From: Gemmatimonadota bacterium
Lineage (GTDB): Bacteria > JAAXHH01
Length of the DNA: 64,000 nt
Reading direction: 5' to 3'
Assembly (NCBI GenBank): GCA_026706345.1
Contig: JAPOYX010000212.1
Span: 1-64,000, forward strand
A model generated the notes under the pieces. That model ran no database searches, was not told where the DNA came from, and worked only from the letters and a program-made list of their open reading frames with translations. Each line of letters begins with the position of its first letter. The stretch's first letter is position 1. A program made the translations under genes and the position numbers. This document shows, piece after piece, positions 16,799 to 27,255 of the stretch.

Positions 16799-19201
16799 TC
16801 ACCCCTGCCTCAGCGCGTTCACCGGATTCCTCCGCGACGCCGCTACCGCATGCGCCCCGATCGTCAGCCAGGCAATAACCAGGGCCACGACGCCGCCAAC
16901 CGCAAACCAGGCGTAATTCAGTGACGCCGCATAGGCGTAATTCTGCAGCCAGCGCGTCATGACGAAGTATGCCAGCGGCCAGGCGATCAGGTTGCCCAGC
17001 AATACAAACTTCATGAAGTCCTTCGACAGCAGCACGACAACGCTGGAGATCGATGAGCCGAGTACCTTGCGGATCCCGATCTCCCGGGTGCGTTGCTGAA
17101 TCGAAAAGGAAGCCAGTCCCAGGAGTCCCAGGCAGGCCACGAAGACGCCCAGCACCGCGAAGATAGCGAAGACCTCGCCAAGCCGCCGGTCATCCTGGTA
17201 CAGCCGGTCGAAATCCTCGTCCAGGAAGGTGTATTCCAGGGGGAAGCTGGCATCGACGTCCCGCCATGTCTCTCCGATACGCGAAATGATCTCGGGAATC
17301 CCGTCGGGTTCGAGCCGGATAAGTACGTACTGGTGATAAAGGTGAGACAACATGACGACCGGTTCGATCTCATCATGAATCGTGCGCAGGTGGAAGTCCT
17401 TTACGACACCGATCACGCGGCCCTTTGCGCCACCGAAGGGAATCCACTCGAATTGCCGGTCTATCGCGTCGAGCGGTGTACCCCAACCCAGGTAGTGGAC
17501 GGCCGTCTCGTTGAGCAGAAAGCCCGTAGTCGAGTCCGTCCCCCAGTCCGGTGAGAAGTTTCAGCCGGCGACGAGTTCGATTTCCAACACGTCCAGGAAA
17601 TGTTCATCCACCTCGAGCGTGGCCATCATCAGGTGGTCTTCTGGTGGCATGCCATCGGGCCGGACAGCCATGATTGGAATCACCCGCATGCCCGGCACCC
17701 CGTTTGTCGTGGCTACGCCCAACACGCCGGGCAATTGGGACAATCGCGCTTTTAGTACGGGCGTATTCCGCCGCTGCAGGGATCCCGTGATGGGAAGTAC
17801 CATCACCTGTTCCTTGTTGAACCCCAGCCGCTTGGTGCTGATGTATTCGAGCTGGTCGTAAATCACCGCCGTACTGACCAACAGGAAAATAGACATGGCG
17901 AACTGTACAACGACCAGGATCTTCCGCAGACCCAGGCCTCGCCTACCTGATTCCAGATTGCCCTTAACTACCTCGGTGGGCACAACCCCGGAGAGATAGA
18001 CCGCCGGGTAGCCGCCTGCCGCCAGCCCTACTACGATCGCACCAGAAACAATTGCCGCCAGTACCGGTCCACTCGACAGGGGAAATGCAAGTTGCTTGCC
18101 GGCTATCGTGTTTACCAAGGGCAGAGCGAGTTCCACCATGATTACTGAAATGACCATGGCGACCGCCGCCATGACGAGGGCTTCTCCCAGGAACTGCCCC
18201 AGCAGCTGGGTCCGGTTGGCGCCCATTACCTTCCGAACGCCCACTTCACGGGCGCGCATGGCCGAACGGGCCGTTGCCAGGTTGACGAAATTGATGCAAG
18301 CGATCAGCGGAATCAGAAACGCGATGAGCGTGTAGAGGACCACGAAGCGGATGTCGCCGTTGGGCTCGAGTTCGCTTTCCCGGTGCGAATACAGATGAAT
18401 ATCGACGAGGGGTTGTAGTGAAGGATTCAGCACGATGCCCGATTCACGGTACTTGTCCCCGGCGTAAAGTTCGAGAAAGTCCGGGAACCGCGCTTCGAGA
18501 TCGTCCGGATTCGCGTTTTCACGCAACAGGATGTAGGTATACAAGTTGTCATGGACCTCCCAGTTTTCCCGGTAGAAACTGCCGAAGGAAGGCAGGGAGG
18601 AATAAGATGTGAACATGTCAGGGCGCACATGAGTATTGGCGGGTAGGTCCCGCATTATCCCGGTGACCCTGAATTCGAGTGTATTGTCCACCCCCATGAT
18701 TTGTCCCATGGCCTCTTCCCGGCCAAAGTACTTGGCCGCCATCGTTTCCGAAATGACGATCGTGAATGGGTCGGCCAGCGCGGTTTTCGGATCACCGGCG
18801 ATAAGGGGGATGTCGAACAGGTCGAACAGGCCGTCTTCCGCCCAAACGACCTTTTTCTCATAGAAGTGAGACTCGCCCACTTTGAAAAGCCACGTGGTTC
18901 CCGTGCCCCGCATTCGCACAAATTTTTCGACCTCGGGATAGTCCCGCTTCAAAGCCGGCGCCCAACTCAAGGGCGATCCCGCCGTCTGGATGGTCTGCCC
19001 GCCGCTTTCGATATCATCGACGATCCGGTAAATCCGCTCCGCGTTCGGATGATGCCGGTCGTAACTGAGCTCGTCCTGGATGTACAGCACGATCAGCATG
19101 CACGCCGCCATGCCGATCGCAAGTCCGACGATATTGATGAGGGAATAGACGGGTTGCCTGAGGAGGTTTCGAATGGCTACCGTGAGGTAATTTCGGATCA
19201 T
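16799..19201 (-). pseudogene. MacB/FtsX-type permease with an in-frame TGA
   Basis: Would be 800 residues with the same domain order as its neighbours. Codon 547 is TGA (17561-17563) inside VAG-stop-NFSPDWGTD. The tandem paralogue reads VAGRNFSPDWGTD there, so a single change from an Arg codon (CGA to TGA) explains it. The frame is open on both sides and the C-terminal FtsX domain is intact (LASFSIQQRTREIGIRKVLGSS), so the lesion is recent or a sequencing error. Truncation would remove the last two membrane helices and abolish function. Confidence 0.85.
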
Positions 19202-19296
19202 TGGTGTCTCTTCAAGACTGTAGTTATCTATCCTCTATACGATTGTGAGCAAGTTCCGGTACAACGATACCAGGTTAGTTTGCACTGGCAGATCCA

Positions 19297-21702
19297 TCAC
19301 CCCTGCCTAAGTGCATTCACCGGATTTCGCCGCGACGCCGCAACCGCGTGTACACCTATCGTCAGCCAGGCAATGACCAGCGCGAGTATGCCCGCGGCCA
19401 GAAACCATGTGAAATCAAGAGCCGCGGCGTAGGCGTAGTTCTGCAGCCAGTTGCCCATGACGAAGTATGCCAGCGGCCAGGCGATCAGGTTCGCAAGGAG
19501 CACGTACTTCATGAAATCCTTGGACAGGAGAATCACGATGCTGGACACCGACGAGCCGACGACTTTACGAATTCCGATCTCCCGGGTTCGCTGCTGGATC
19601 GAAAACGAGGCGAGACCCAGCAGACCCAGGCAGGCGACAAAGATCGCGAGAAACGCGAAAACCGCGAAGATCTCGCCGAGCTGATGGTCGGTCCGATACA
19701 GCGCGTCGAAATCCTCGTCCAGGAACGTATAGTCGAGCGGGAACCGGGGATCCACGTCCCTCCACACTTCCTCGATGCGGCCGATGGTTTCGGAGATTCC
19801 CTCGGGCTCGATGCGAATCAAGACAAAAGTGTGATAGGTGCTGGTCATGATCGCCGCGGGCTCGATCTCTTCGTGTATCGTCCGCAGGTGGAAATCCCGA
19901 ACCACGCCAATTACGCGCCCTGGAACCACCCTTTCAGAGGACAACCGCTCGAACTGCCTGCCGATGGCGTCGGCGGGCGCTCCCCATCCCAGGTTCCGGA
20001 CGGCCGTCTCGTTCAGCAGGACCCCTCTGGTCGTATCCGTGCCCCAGTCCGGCGAAAAGTTCCGGCCCGCTACAACACCAATATCCATGACATCCAGGAA
20101 GTTCTCGTCCACGTGCAGCGTGGCCATCATCAGGTGGTCCTCCGGCGGCATCCCTTCGGGCCGCACGTCCCAGATCGGCAGCACCCGCATGCCCGGCAGG
20201 CCGGTAGTCGTTGCGATACCCACCACACCGGGCATTCCCGACAGCCGCTGCTTCAGCACGGGAGTATTTGGGATTTGCGGGGAGCCTGTTATGGGGACGA
20301 CCATGACGTGCTCTTTGTTGAAACCCAGCCGCTTGGTCTGGATGTATTCGAGTTGATCATGGATGACGGCCGTGCTGACCAGCAGGAAGATGGACATGGA
20401 GAACTGGGCCACCACCAGTACCTGCCGCAACCCCAGGCCTTTCTTTCCCGTTTCCGGATTGCCTTTCATTACCACGGCGGGAAGGAATCCTGAAAGATAC
20501 GCCGCCGGATAGCTACCTGCGGCCAATCCGATCAGGGCCGTACCGAGGACCAGTACGGCCAGCACCATCCAGTCGGTAAGTGGCAGCGCGAGTTGCTTCC
20601 CGGCGATTTCGTTCACGGCGGTCAGGGCCAGTTGAACCAGCAGAACCGCCACGATCGCGGCGAGGCCCGCCATGAGGACCGATTCTCCCAGGAACTGCCG
20701 GATCAACTGAATCCGATTCGCCCCGAGTACCTTTCTCACGCCCACCTCCCTGGCGCGCATCTCGGAACGGGCCGTGGCCAGGTTGATGAAGTTGATGCCT
20801 GCGATGATCAGGATCAGGAACGCGATGACCATGAAGAGCGCCACGTACCGGATATCACCGTTGGGTTCGTGCTCGCTCTCCCGGTTCGAATAGAGATGTA
20901 TGTCCGCGAGGGGCTGCAGCGACGGCCGCAGGCTGATGCCCGCCTCCCGGTACTGATCTCCCGCGTGGCGCTCCAGAAAGGCCGGCAGCTTCGCTTCGAA
21001 ATCACTCGGTGATACATTCTCACGTAGCCGGATGTAGGTATACAGGTTCCGGTGATACTCCCAGTCGCCCAGGTCCCAGGACCGAATCACATTCATCGTG
21101 GTATAGGAGACGAACATGTCCGGCCGCATGTGGGAGTTGGTCGGGATATTTTTCATGACGCCCGTCACCGTGAAGTCCCAACGATTGTCGAGATTGACGA
21201 CTCTCCCCACGGGATCTTCAGCGCCGAAGTACTTGAACGCCAGATCCTCCGAGATCACCATCGAGTACGGCTCGACCAGCGCGGTGCTTTGGTCCCCAGA
21301 GACCAGCGGAATGCTGAACATTTCAAACAGGTCCGGCTCGGCCCAGATGACCTTGCGTTCGTAGTAGATGGTGTTTCCGAGGTCGACCAGCCAGGCGGAA
21401 CCGGTGCCTCGCATGCGAACGAGGAGCTCGATCTCCGGGAAGTCGCGCTTCAGGGCGGGTCCCCAGGCGGTAGGCGTCCCTGCGGTTCGAACGGTCTGGC
21501 CCCCGCTTTCGATGTCGTCAACGATCCGGTACACGCGATCGGCATGGGGATGATACCGGTCGTAGCTGAGCTCATCCTGGATGTACAGGAGTATCAGGAT
21601 GCAGGTGGCCATGCCGATGGCGAGCCCGGCGATGTTGATGAGCGAGTAGGCGGGATGCCTGCGGAGGTTGCGTATGGCTACACTGAGGTAATTCTGGAAC
21701 AT
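19297..21702 (-). CDS. MacB/FtsX-type ABC transporter permease, intact tandem paralogue
   Basis: 801 residues. It has the same architecture as the gene at 16799-19201 and is very similar to it through most of its length (SYDRYHPHADRIYRIVDD-like start, FSIQQRTREIGIRKVVGSS near the end), so the pair arose by tandem duplication. N-terminal and three C-terminal membrane segments are evident. The ATG at 21702 overlaps the TAA of the upstream PhyH gene by one base (TAATG), which implies translational coupling. No ATPase gene is nearby. Confidence 0.92.
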   Translation of the reverse strand: MFQNYLSVAIRNLRRHPAYSLINIAGLAIGMATCILILLYIQDELSYDRYHPHADRVYRIVDDIESGGQTVRTAGTPTAWGPALKRDFPEIELLVRMRGTGSAWLVDLGNTIYYERKVIWAEPDLFEMFSIPLVSGDQSTALVEPYSMVISEDLAFKYFGAEDPVGRVVNLDNRWDFTVTGVMKNIPTNSHMRPDMFVSYTTMNVIRSWDLGDWEYHRNLYTYIRLRENVSPSDFEAKLPAFLERHAGDQYREAGISLRPSLQPLADIHLYSNRESEHEPNGDIRYVALFMVIAFLILIIAGINFINLATARSEMRAREVGVRKVLGANRIQLIRQFLGESVLMAGLAAIVAVLLVQLALTAVNEIAGKQLALPLTDWMVLAVLVLGTALIGLAAGSYPAAYLSGFLPAVVMKGNPETGKKGLGLRQVLVVAQFSMSIFLLVSTAVIHDQLEYIQTKRLGFNKEHVMVVPITGSPQIPNTPVLKQRLSGMPGVVGIATTTGLPGMRVLPIWDVRPEGMPPEDHLMMATLHVDENFLDVMDIGVVAGRNFSPDWGTDTTRGVLLNETAVRNLGWGAPADAIGRQFERLSSERVVPGRVIGVVRDFHLRTIHEEIEPAAIMTSTYHTFVLIRIEPEGISETIGRIEEVWRDVDPRFPLDYTFLDEDFDALYRTDHQLGEIFAVFAFLAIFVACLGLLGLASFSIQQRTREIGIRKVVGSSVSSIVILLSKDFMKYVLLANLIAWPLAYFVMGNWLQNYAYAAALDFTWFLAAGILALVIAWLTIGVHAVAASRRNPVNALRQG

Positions 21703-22521
21703 TATGCCTTTTCTGGTCCGGTGGTGTTGCGATCGTCGTCTTTATTCTGCCTGTAGACCCGTTGCGTAATCACGATGCGAGGCCTGTTGCCGCAGTTTGG
21801 GGATGCTGCATGGATGATCCAGGGGTGCATGAATATCATCGCCGGGATTACCGGTAAATTCGACGGCCTGCACCGGGATACCGAAGACATCGACGGGATT
21901 CACGAGGTAGCGATTCTCGCGGTCTACACCAGGGGCGCGAGACCACAGATCCCGGAGACTCGGGGCAGCCCGCTTGACCGCCTTAGTGACGTCTTTGGAC
22001 CGGCCCTCGCCAATCATCTCCGGTTGTTGAGCCAGGTGGCGGACTATCCGGTGAGAACCTGCGAGGACGATCGTCGCACCACCCTGGGCGGCTAGCGGTT
22101 CCAACACGGCGAAAACCTGTACGCCGGGATTTTCGTCAGCCTCGGGTTGTACGCTGGCCTGCAGGTCCAGGTGCCATGAGTTATCGGGCAGAAACCATGG
22201 TCCCTTCGAGGGGAAGGTGAGGAGAAGCGCTCCCCACGGATTCGGTATCTCCCACTTGTTCGGCCCGAGGAAATCGTTTATCACGTCGCGAACCACCTGA
22301 CTGCAAGTCGGTTCGAAGGCGCCGGACCGGGTCAACGTATTGAATCCCTTGGGCCTTACTTCCGGCCAGCGCTCCGGCTCGTCCCGAGGAATCCCGCACC
22401 TATGCTCCAAGTCGTCCCAAACGCGATCAAGAACGGATTGAACGTCGTCTTCTGGAATCGCGCACGGAAGGCGCAGCCAGCCATGTTCATCGAGTTCGGA
22501 TCTCTGCGCGATCGTCAACAT
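21702..22521 (-). pseudogene. PhyH-family dioxygenase, frameshifted before the distal histidine
   Basis: About 273 residues if repaired. The first triad half is present (NSWHLDLQASV), as is GGATIVLAGSHRIVRHL. Near 21843 the frame changes by one base: the open frame reads FTGNPGDDIHAPLDHPC, while the adjacent frame gives the family ending (MIFMHPWIIHAASPNCGNRPR) through a stop at 21702. As written, the protein loses the iron-binding distal His and the Arg for 2-oxoglutarate. The restored stop overlaps the next permease start, so the real end is 21702 and not 21742. Confidence 0.8.
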
Positions 22522-22949
22522 GACTGTCCTTCCCCCAACCGCCTGAGTCGTTCTAGACGTTCGCGTTCGTTCTCTTTCAGCCAGCGGCCTTTCGACAGTT
22601 CCTGGTAGACGCGATCAAAGTATGGCCGGGCTTCGTTCGGCCTTTCCAGCGTCAGCAGGCACCTGGCGATTTCTTCGAAAACGTAGCCGGCAGGCGCTTC
22701 CACGACTTCCATCGCCCTGTTATTCCACATGACGGATGCATCTGCCGACTTGCAGATGCCGGGCATATGGGCTGCGTCGACGGCGTGATAGTCCTCGCGG
22801 GCGTTGCGGGCCAGTTCCCAGGCCGCTAGGAAGAGTGGGCGCGCTTCTTCGACCTGACCGGTTGTAGTCCCACAGATTGCCGAAGTTGGGAAGGTCTTCT
22901 CATTTGGACAAATCCTAGTCAGCGTCTTGTATTGTCCTTGTATCAACAC
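22515..22949 (-). pseudogene. Decayed tetratricopeptide-repeat protein
   Basis: Two recognisable TPR-like segments remain: TGQVEEARPLFLAAWELARN near residue 30 and ARCLLTLERPNEARPYFDRVYQEL near 95. The linker between them is too short for a repeat array; intact relatives have roughly 60-70 more residues at about residue 80, so an internal deletion is inferred from family memory. Around 22875 the neighbouring frame (NFGNLWDYN) matches TPR sequence better, suggesting a frameshift at the 5' end as well. No convincing start codon is seen. Its 3' end overlaps the start of the PhyH gene. Confidence 0.5.
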
Positions 22950-22960
22950 CGATCAATCCA

Positions 22961-24508
22961 TCACATCTGCCCGCCCACAGGCACCCGGGGTTCATCGTAA
23001 TCCACGATCAGCTCGACCTGGTGCAATACGCGGGTCCCGCCCATCCCGGCAAATCGCCGTTCCAGAAGGACTTCTACTTCGTTCTGTCCTTCGTGAGCCT
23101 GATCGCCTGAGAGATTGAACGTGAACCAGAAATGAGTCAGGATGCGGTCCGGGAGACCGCTCCTGGCCGCCGTGTACGAGACAATACCGCCGTAGTAATG
23201 GGTACTTTCCTCCGGCGTAACGCGCTCGCCGTTGAACCGAAACGAAATTCCGTCCTCCGGGCAACAGTGCCCGATTCGCACGCCCAGCATCACGCCTTTG
23301 AATTCGCCGTCGTTCCGGGCGTCATCCAACCTGTCCCCCACCAGGAACGGTACCCGTGCGGGTACGCCTTCTTCGAGGTCCACCGGGAGATACCGCTCGG
23401 GTGTGTGAGGTTCCGCGTTGGGTTCCCTGTGCGCGGGGAAATAGTGCTTCTTCTTCCGGAGATGGATATCCGGATCGGCCATTTCACGAAAGATCTGGTA
23501 TTCGCGTTCCGTATGCGGCCAGGGCAGGTCCGAAAGGTACAGACCGTCCGTTCCCATGTTACAGTAGTTGGCCGCCGCGGCCCGATACATCTCGATCGTC
23601 GGCAGGTGGTACCGGTCGTCGTACGGCGACCGGCCCAGCATGGGGTAAACCGGTGTCTTCGATCCTGCTGCCGCATCGACCAGCCACCCGATGGGCATCT
23701 CCTGGTCGAACAGGAAGCTCTCGGTCCAGGGGATGACGATATCCAGGAGGCCCTCCGACAGCCAACCCCGCACGTCCATGCCCAGGGCGAGGTTTGCTTC
23801 CTCGGTACAGCGAACCCGCACTGCCAGGCATAACGGTTCCCCCCGCGCCTCGCCGAGGCGATCGAGCAGCCGCCTGACCTCGCGGACGAAATCTGTAAGC
23901 ACAGGCGTTTCCTCCCGCGCTTCCGACGGCTTGAAGAACACGCCCACGTACGGATCGAACTCCAGCCCGTCCATGCCGTACCGGCCGCACACCTCCTCGA
24001 TGACACCCAGCCGCTCCGCGCGCACCTCCTCGCGGGTGTAGTCCGCGCAACCGGCCGCCCGCGGATAGTCGGGATGACTCTCGCCGATCATGACTTCCGG
24101 ATGTTCCCGCTTGAGGCGGCCCAGCATGTAAGGGTTGTCGGCGTCCGGCGAAGTGGGTTCGGTCATCCGCAGGCTGCCAAGGATGCACCGTCCCTTCTCG
24201 TGCGCCCGCTCCACCGCCACGGCAAGCGGATCGATACCCGCCTCGAGCGCCAGGTTCAGGTTCTTCGTCGCCCGCCACCACATCATGCTCATGTTATGCT
24301 CTTCGACGCCTTCTCCCCACTTCAATCCAACTTGTGTGCCGTGGAGGAAGGTTTCGCCCGATCCGAGTCCATAGACCAGGGTATCCACGTCGGTTCCCAG
24401 GATCTCGTCCACGGGCTGCCGCCACTGGTGCAGGCTCATCGGGGGTTCGTAGCGGTAGATGCTGTAGTGGCGTGCATCGTTGTAGTGGATCAGTTTTGGT
24501 TTTTGCAT
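22961..24508 (-). CDS. Large TIM-barrel protein resembling glycoside hydrolases
   Basis: 515 residues, no signal peptide. A repeated beta/alpha pattern with acidic strand ends (GLEFDPYVGVFF, LDIVIPWTESF, GTDGLYLSDLPW) and aromatic residues suits a (beta/alpha)8 barrel of glycosidase type, followed after about residue 370 by a beta-rich tail (PARVPFLVGDRL, HFWFTFNLSGDQ). A similar arrangement occurs in uncharacterised glycosidase-like proteins of planctomycetes and related groups. The catalytic pair is not certain. It follows the enolase-superfamily gene on the same strand (99-base gap), so a shared carbohydrate pathway is plausible. Confidence 0.6.
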   Translation of the reverse strand: MQKPKLIHYNDARHYSIYRYEPPMSLHQWRQPVDEILGTDVDTLVYGLGSGETFLHGTQVGLKWGEGVEEHNMSMMWWRATKNLNLALEAGIDPLAVAVERAHEKGRCILGSLRMTEPTSPDADNPYMLGRLKREHPEVMIGESHPDYPRAAGCADYTREEVRAERLGVIEEVCGRYGMDGLEFDPYVGVFFKPSEAREETPVLTDFVREVRRLLDRLGEARGEPLCLAVRVRCTEEANLALGMDVRGWLSEGLLDIVIPWTESFLFDQEMPIGWLVDAAAGSKTPVYPMLGRSPYDDRYHLPTIEMYRAAAANYCNMGTDGLYLSDLPWPHTEREYQIFREMADPDIHLRKKKHYFPAHREPNAEPHTPERYLPVDLEEGVPARVPFLVGDRLDDARNDGEFKGVMLGVRIGHCCPEDGISFRFNGERVTPEESTHYYGGIVSYTAARSGLPDRILTHFWFTFNLSGDQAHEGQNEVEVLLERRFAGMGGTRVLHQVELIVDYDEPRVPVGGQM

Positions 24509-24607
24509 GTTTAGCTCTTCAGTGTCGAGGTCTTGATCGCATGTGCGATTTATTGGAAGTTACTTGAGGCGTCGGCACCGCCTGGCAGAACCGCTGGCCG
24601 AGTACAG

Positions 24608-25846
24608 TTACTGTTCGAGCACAACACCTTCCCGTTCTATCCGGACGAACATCTCCCGGTATTCGGCGGAACCGTCGTCATCCCAGTATTCGGTGGTAAC
24701 CGGTGCGTCGTAGCTCATGGGGACCATGCCGCGCCGCCTGTCGGGCCGCACCATGAAAATTGAATCCTCCGGATCGGCGATGTTGTACATCCGGGTGCCG
24801 TTCTCGAAGCGCGAACGGATGATCCACTTATCCTGCGGCGGGAGCTTCAGGTGTTTGAGGCGCCCGAGTTCGTCGCGGTCCAGCGTGACGCCCAGCCCCG
24901 GCGATTCTGGAACCCGCACGAACCCGTTGACCGGTTCCAGGCGCTCCACGGTCACGTCGCTCTTCCAGGTCTCGGTCGCGCTGATGAAGTGAAAGTTCGC
25001 CGAGGGAAAGGCCGCCATCATGTGGGTGGTCATGGCCCGGGTGATGTTCCCGCCCACGTTCTGAAGCATGAAAGGGCTGTTGTCCGCCGCGAACAACCCC
25101 GCGCGGCTGATGGCGGTTCCGATCATTGAGTGCCCCAGCATGTACGCATCAGCAGGTTTCGTGAACACTTCGTACGTCGCTTCCGTGGGGAAATGGTGCA
25201 GCACGACGGGCAGTGTGGAGCGCTTGCGCAGTTCGATATAGCCCTGGACATCCCCCGGAGGGAGGGGATCCTCGAAACAGCCGGCAATCCGGAACTTCTC
25301 CAGTTTGTCCAGGAGTTCGGGCATGTGGTCGTCGGTGCCGTGCATGGTGAAATCGTAATGGATCCTGAACCCTTTCGGTGCCACCGCCTGCATGGCCTCG
25401 GTCTGATCCATGACGTTTTCGAAGGGCGATAGATGATATTTCATCCAAGTATAGCCGCGCGCCGCGTACTCGCGCACGGCTTCGGCCATGCGATCCGGAT
25501 GGGTCGAAACCGTCCAGCTTCCCACCGGCACCCAGGACCGGTGCTTCTGACCAATCAGCTTGTAGACTGGCACGCCCGCGGCCTTGCCCATCAGGTCGTA
25601 CATCGCCGTGCCCAGTGCCAGGGAGGTCTCGTCACCGATCCAGTCAAAGGGGCTCGTTCCGATGTATTGGCCGATCACCTCTTCCGGTTCCGTGCCGTGT
25701 CCTTCACCCAGTCCGACGAGTCCATCGTCGGTGTGCGCGACGTAAACCGTCCGCTTCACCGGACCGTAGAAATGGTTGAGCTGGTATGCGATCCAATCCT
25801 CGTACTCGAGGTTGATCTCGTGTACTTCTATCTCGGTGATCTTCAT
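24608..25846 (-). CDS. Enolase-superfamily enzyme (mandelate racemase / muconate lactonizing-like)
   Basis: 412 residues from ATG 25846, which overlaps the upstream alpha/beta hydrolase stop by 4 bases (ATGA). An N-terminal capping domain (MKITEIEVHEINLEYED, DDGLVGLGEGHG) is followed by a barrel with metal-binding acids in FRIHYDFTMHG and AGCFEDPLPPGD. It is probably a sugar-acid dehydratase or racemase needing Mg2+. The third expected acidic ligand is replaced by a region reading PVVLHHFPTEA, so the metal site may be unusual and activity should not be assumed. Confidence 0.82.
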   Translation of the reverse strand: MKITEIEVHEINLEYEDWIAYQLNHFYGPVKRTVYVAHTDDGLVGLGEGHGTEPEEVIGQYIGTSPFDWIGDETSLALGTAMYDLMGKAAGVPVYKLIGQKHRSWVPVGSWTVSTHPDRMAEAVREYAARGYTWMKYHLSPFENVMDQTEAMQAVAPKGFRIHYDFTMHGTDDHMPELLDKLEKFRIAGCFEDPLPPGDVQGYIELRKRSTLPVVLHHFPTEATYEVFTKPADAYMLGHSMIGTAISRAGLFAADNSPFMLQNVGGNITRAMTTHMMAAFPSANFHFISATETWKSDVTVERLEPVNGFVRVPESPGLGVTLDRDELGRLKHLKLPPQDKWIIRSRFENGTRMYNIADPEDSIFMVRPDRRRGMVPMSYDAPVTTEYWDDDGSAEYREMFVRIEREGVVLEQ

Positions 25847-26721
25847 GGGGTGGTCCCATTCTGCTGGTAAAACGAGATGATATCCTTCCGAACCACGCCG
25901 CATCGGTGGACGAGGCTGTGGGATTCATCCGAATACATCCTGAACGTCGCATCTGGAATCTTCGCCGCAAGATCTCTGCCCCAATCTACGGGCACTTCCC
26001 GGTCTTTGGAACCGTGAACCACGAGTGTGGGAACCGGTATTCGCGCGCATTCCTCCGTCAGGTCCCTGTCCAGGTACGCGGCGATAGCTCGTAACTGGAT
26101 CTCATACCAGAGTACGCGATCCTGCAGGCCGCACCTCGTCAGGAACTGTGCTATGCGATCCTCGTATTCTGTCAGGACACCTCGTTCCTTCATCTCCTCC
26201 CGTTCCCAGAGTATGTCCAGACTCAGTTCGACACCCTCGGGCCGGCTGTCCCAGGCCGCCGCTGCTCCCTGTGCTTCAAGGGTTTTCAACTGTCCTCTGA
26301 CAATCCGGGTTATCGGGTCTTCCGCGGGCCAGAGATTCGCGGCGGTACCGGCCAATACGAGTGTCTTGACTCTTTCCGGGTACATGGTTGTGAAGAGTAT
26401 GGCAATGGGTCCTCCCGCGGACGAACCAATCACATGGGCTTCTTCCATGCCAAGGTGATCCAGCAACTCCGACAGATCCCGTGCCTGATTCTCCAGGTCA
26501 TACCCGGTCTCCGGGCGGAAAGACCGCCAACAGCCCCGGCGATCGTACGCTATGAAACGGTAACTCGAAGTGAAATCCGTCTCCCAGGTCCACTTGCCGC
26601 TCGATTGCGCACGAAGATGCATGTCAATGGAAGGGAATCCGCCGTGTATGAAGACGACGGCCTCACCCTCTCCTTGAACATCGTAGAACAATTTGAAGCC
26701 GTTAATGGATGCGTACGGCAT
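25843..26721 (-). CDS. Alpha/beta hydrolase
   Basis: 292 residues. The oxyanion region VVFIHGGFPS (residues 23-32), the nucleophile elbow G-S-S-A-G (VIGSSAGGPIAILF, Ser near 100), the acid in LVVHGSKDREVP and the His in DESHSLVHR complete the triad. Cytoplasmic, no signal peptide. An AGGAAG site precedes the ATG. It heads an overlapping operon with the enolase-superfamily gene. The substrate is unknown; a lactone or ester would suit the pathway. Confidence 0.88.
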   Translation of the reverse strand: MPYASINGFKLFYDVQGEGEAVVFIHGGFPSIDMHLRAQSSGKWTWETDFTSSYRFIAYDRRGCWRSFRPETGYDLENQARDLSELLDHLGMEEAHVIGSSAGGPIAILFTTMYPERVKTLVLAGTAANLWPAEDPITRIVRGQLKTLEAQGAAAAWDSRPEGVELSLDILWEREEMKERGVLTEYEDRIAQFLTRCGLQDRVLWYEIQLRAIAAYLDRDLTEECARIPVPTLVVHGSKDREVPVDWGRDLAAKIPDATFRMYSDESHSLVHRCGVVRKDIISFYQQNGTTP

Positions 26722-26781
26722 AGTAACTTCCTAGTGGTCCTAGATCCAACTCAAGTTGGTGCCGGACAGATACTTGACCTG

Positions 26782-27255
26782 CTACTCTGCATCTTCCTCG
26801 AGCGCTTCTATCAAAGGTCCTGAAATGCGCTTCAGAGACTGCAACGCGTATTCTTGACGCGCACGGCCGACCAGATCCCTGGGATAGACGACGAGATGGC
26901 CATCGTCCGTATATCGCGGGAAAACATGCCAGTGAACATGCGGCACTTCCTGAAACGCCGCGGGACCATTTGACTGCCAGATCGACAGTCCTTCCGGCGC
27001 ATAAACCCGGCGAACCGCCCGGGCGACTCTACAGACCGTGCCGGCGAGGGAGGAGGCCGTGTCCTCGTCAAGGTCGTAGATCTGTTCGATATGATTCCTA
27101 GGGACGACCAGGACGTGCCCTTCGTTGCTCTGGCGAAGATCCAGGAACGCCAGGGTAGATTCATCCTCGTATACAGTCGCGGAATCCAACTCGCCTCGTA
27201 TGATGCGACAAAAGACGCAGTCGATGTCATGTGGCGTCACGGATCTGTCCCGCAT
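26782..27255 (-). CDS. HIT-family nucleotide hydrolase or transferase
   Basis: 157 residues. The histidine-triad motif H-V-H-W-H (106-110) in VPHVHWHVFPR is unmistakable, and C13-x-x-C16 with the H of HVLVVPRNHIEQ complete the zinc-type HIT pattern of the Hint/FHIT-like branch. It hydrolyses a nucleoside phosphoramidate or dinucleotide. Its start lies inside the 3' end of the zinc-ribbon gene (29-base overlap), so it is translated from the same message. Confidence 0.9.
   Translation of the reverse strand: MRDRSVTPHDIDCVFCRIIRGELDSATVYEDESTLAFLDLRQSNEGHVLVVPRNHIEQIYDLDEDTASSLAGTVCRVARAVRRVYAPEGLSIWQSNGPAAFQEVPHVHWHVFPRYTDDGHLVVYPRDLVGRARQEYALQSLKRISGPLIEALEEDAE

Noticed and set aside
10608-19201. 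UGA recoding (selenocysteine or tryptophan) to explain in-frame TGA
   Set aside because: TGA is the natural stop of many intact genes here and the affected residues (Arg, His-like) do not suit a single reassigned amino acid; no SECIS-like element seen.
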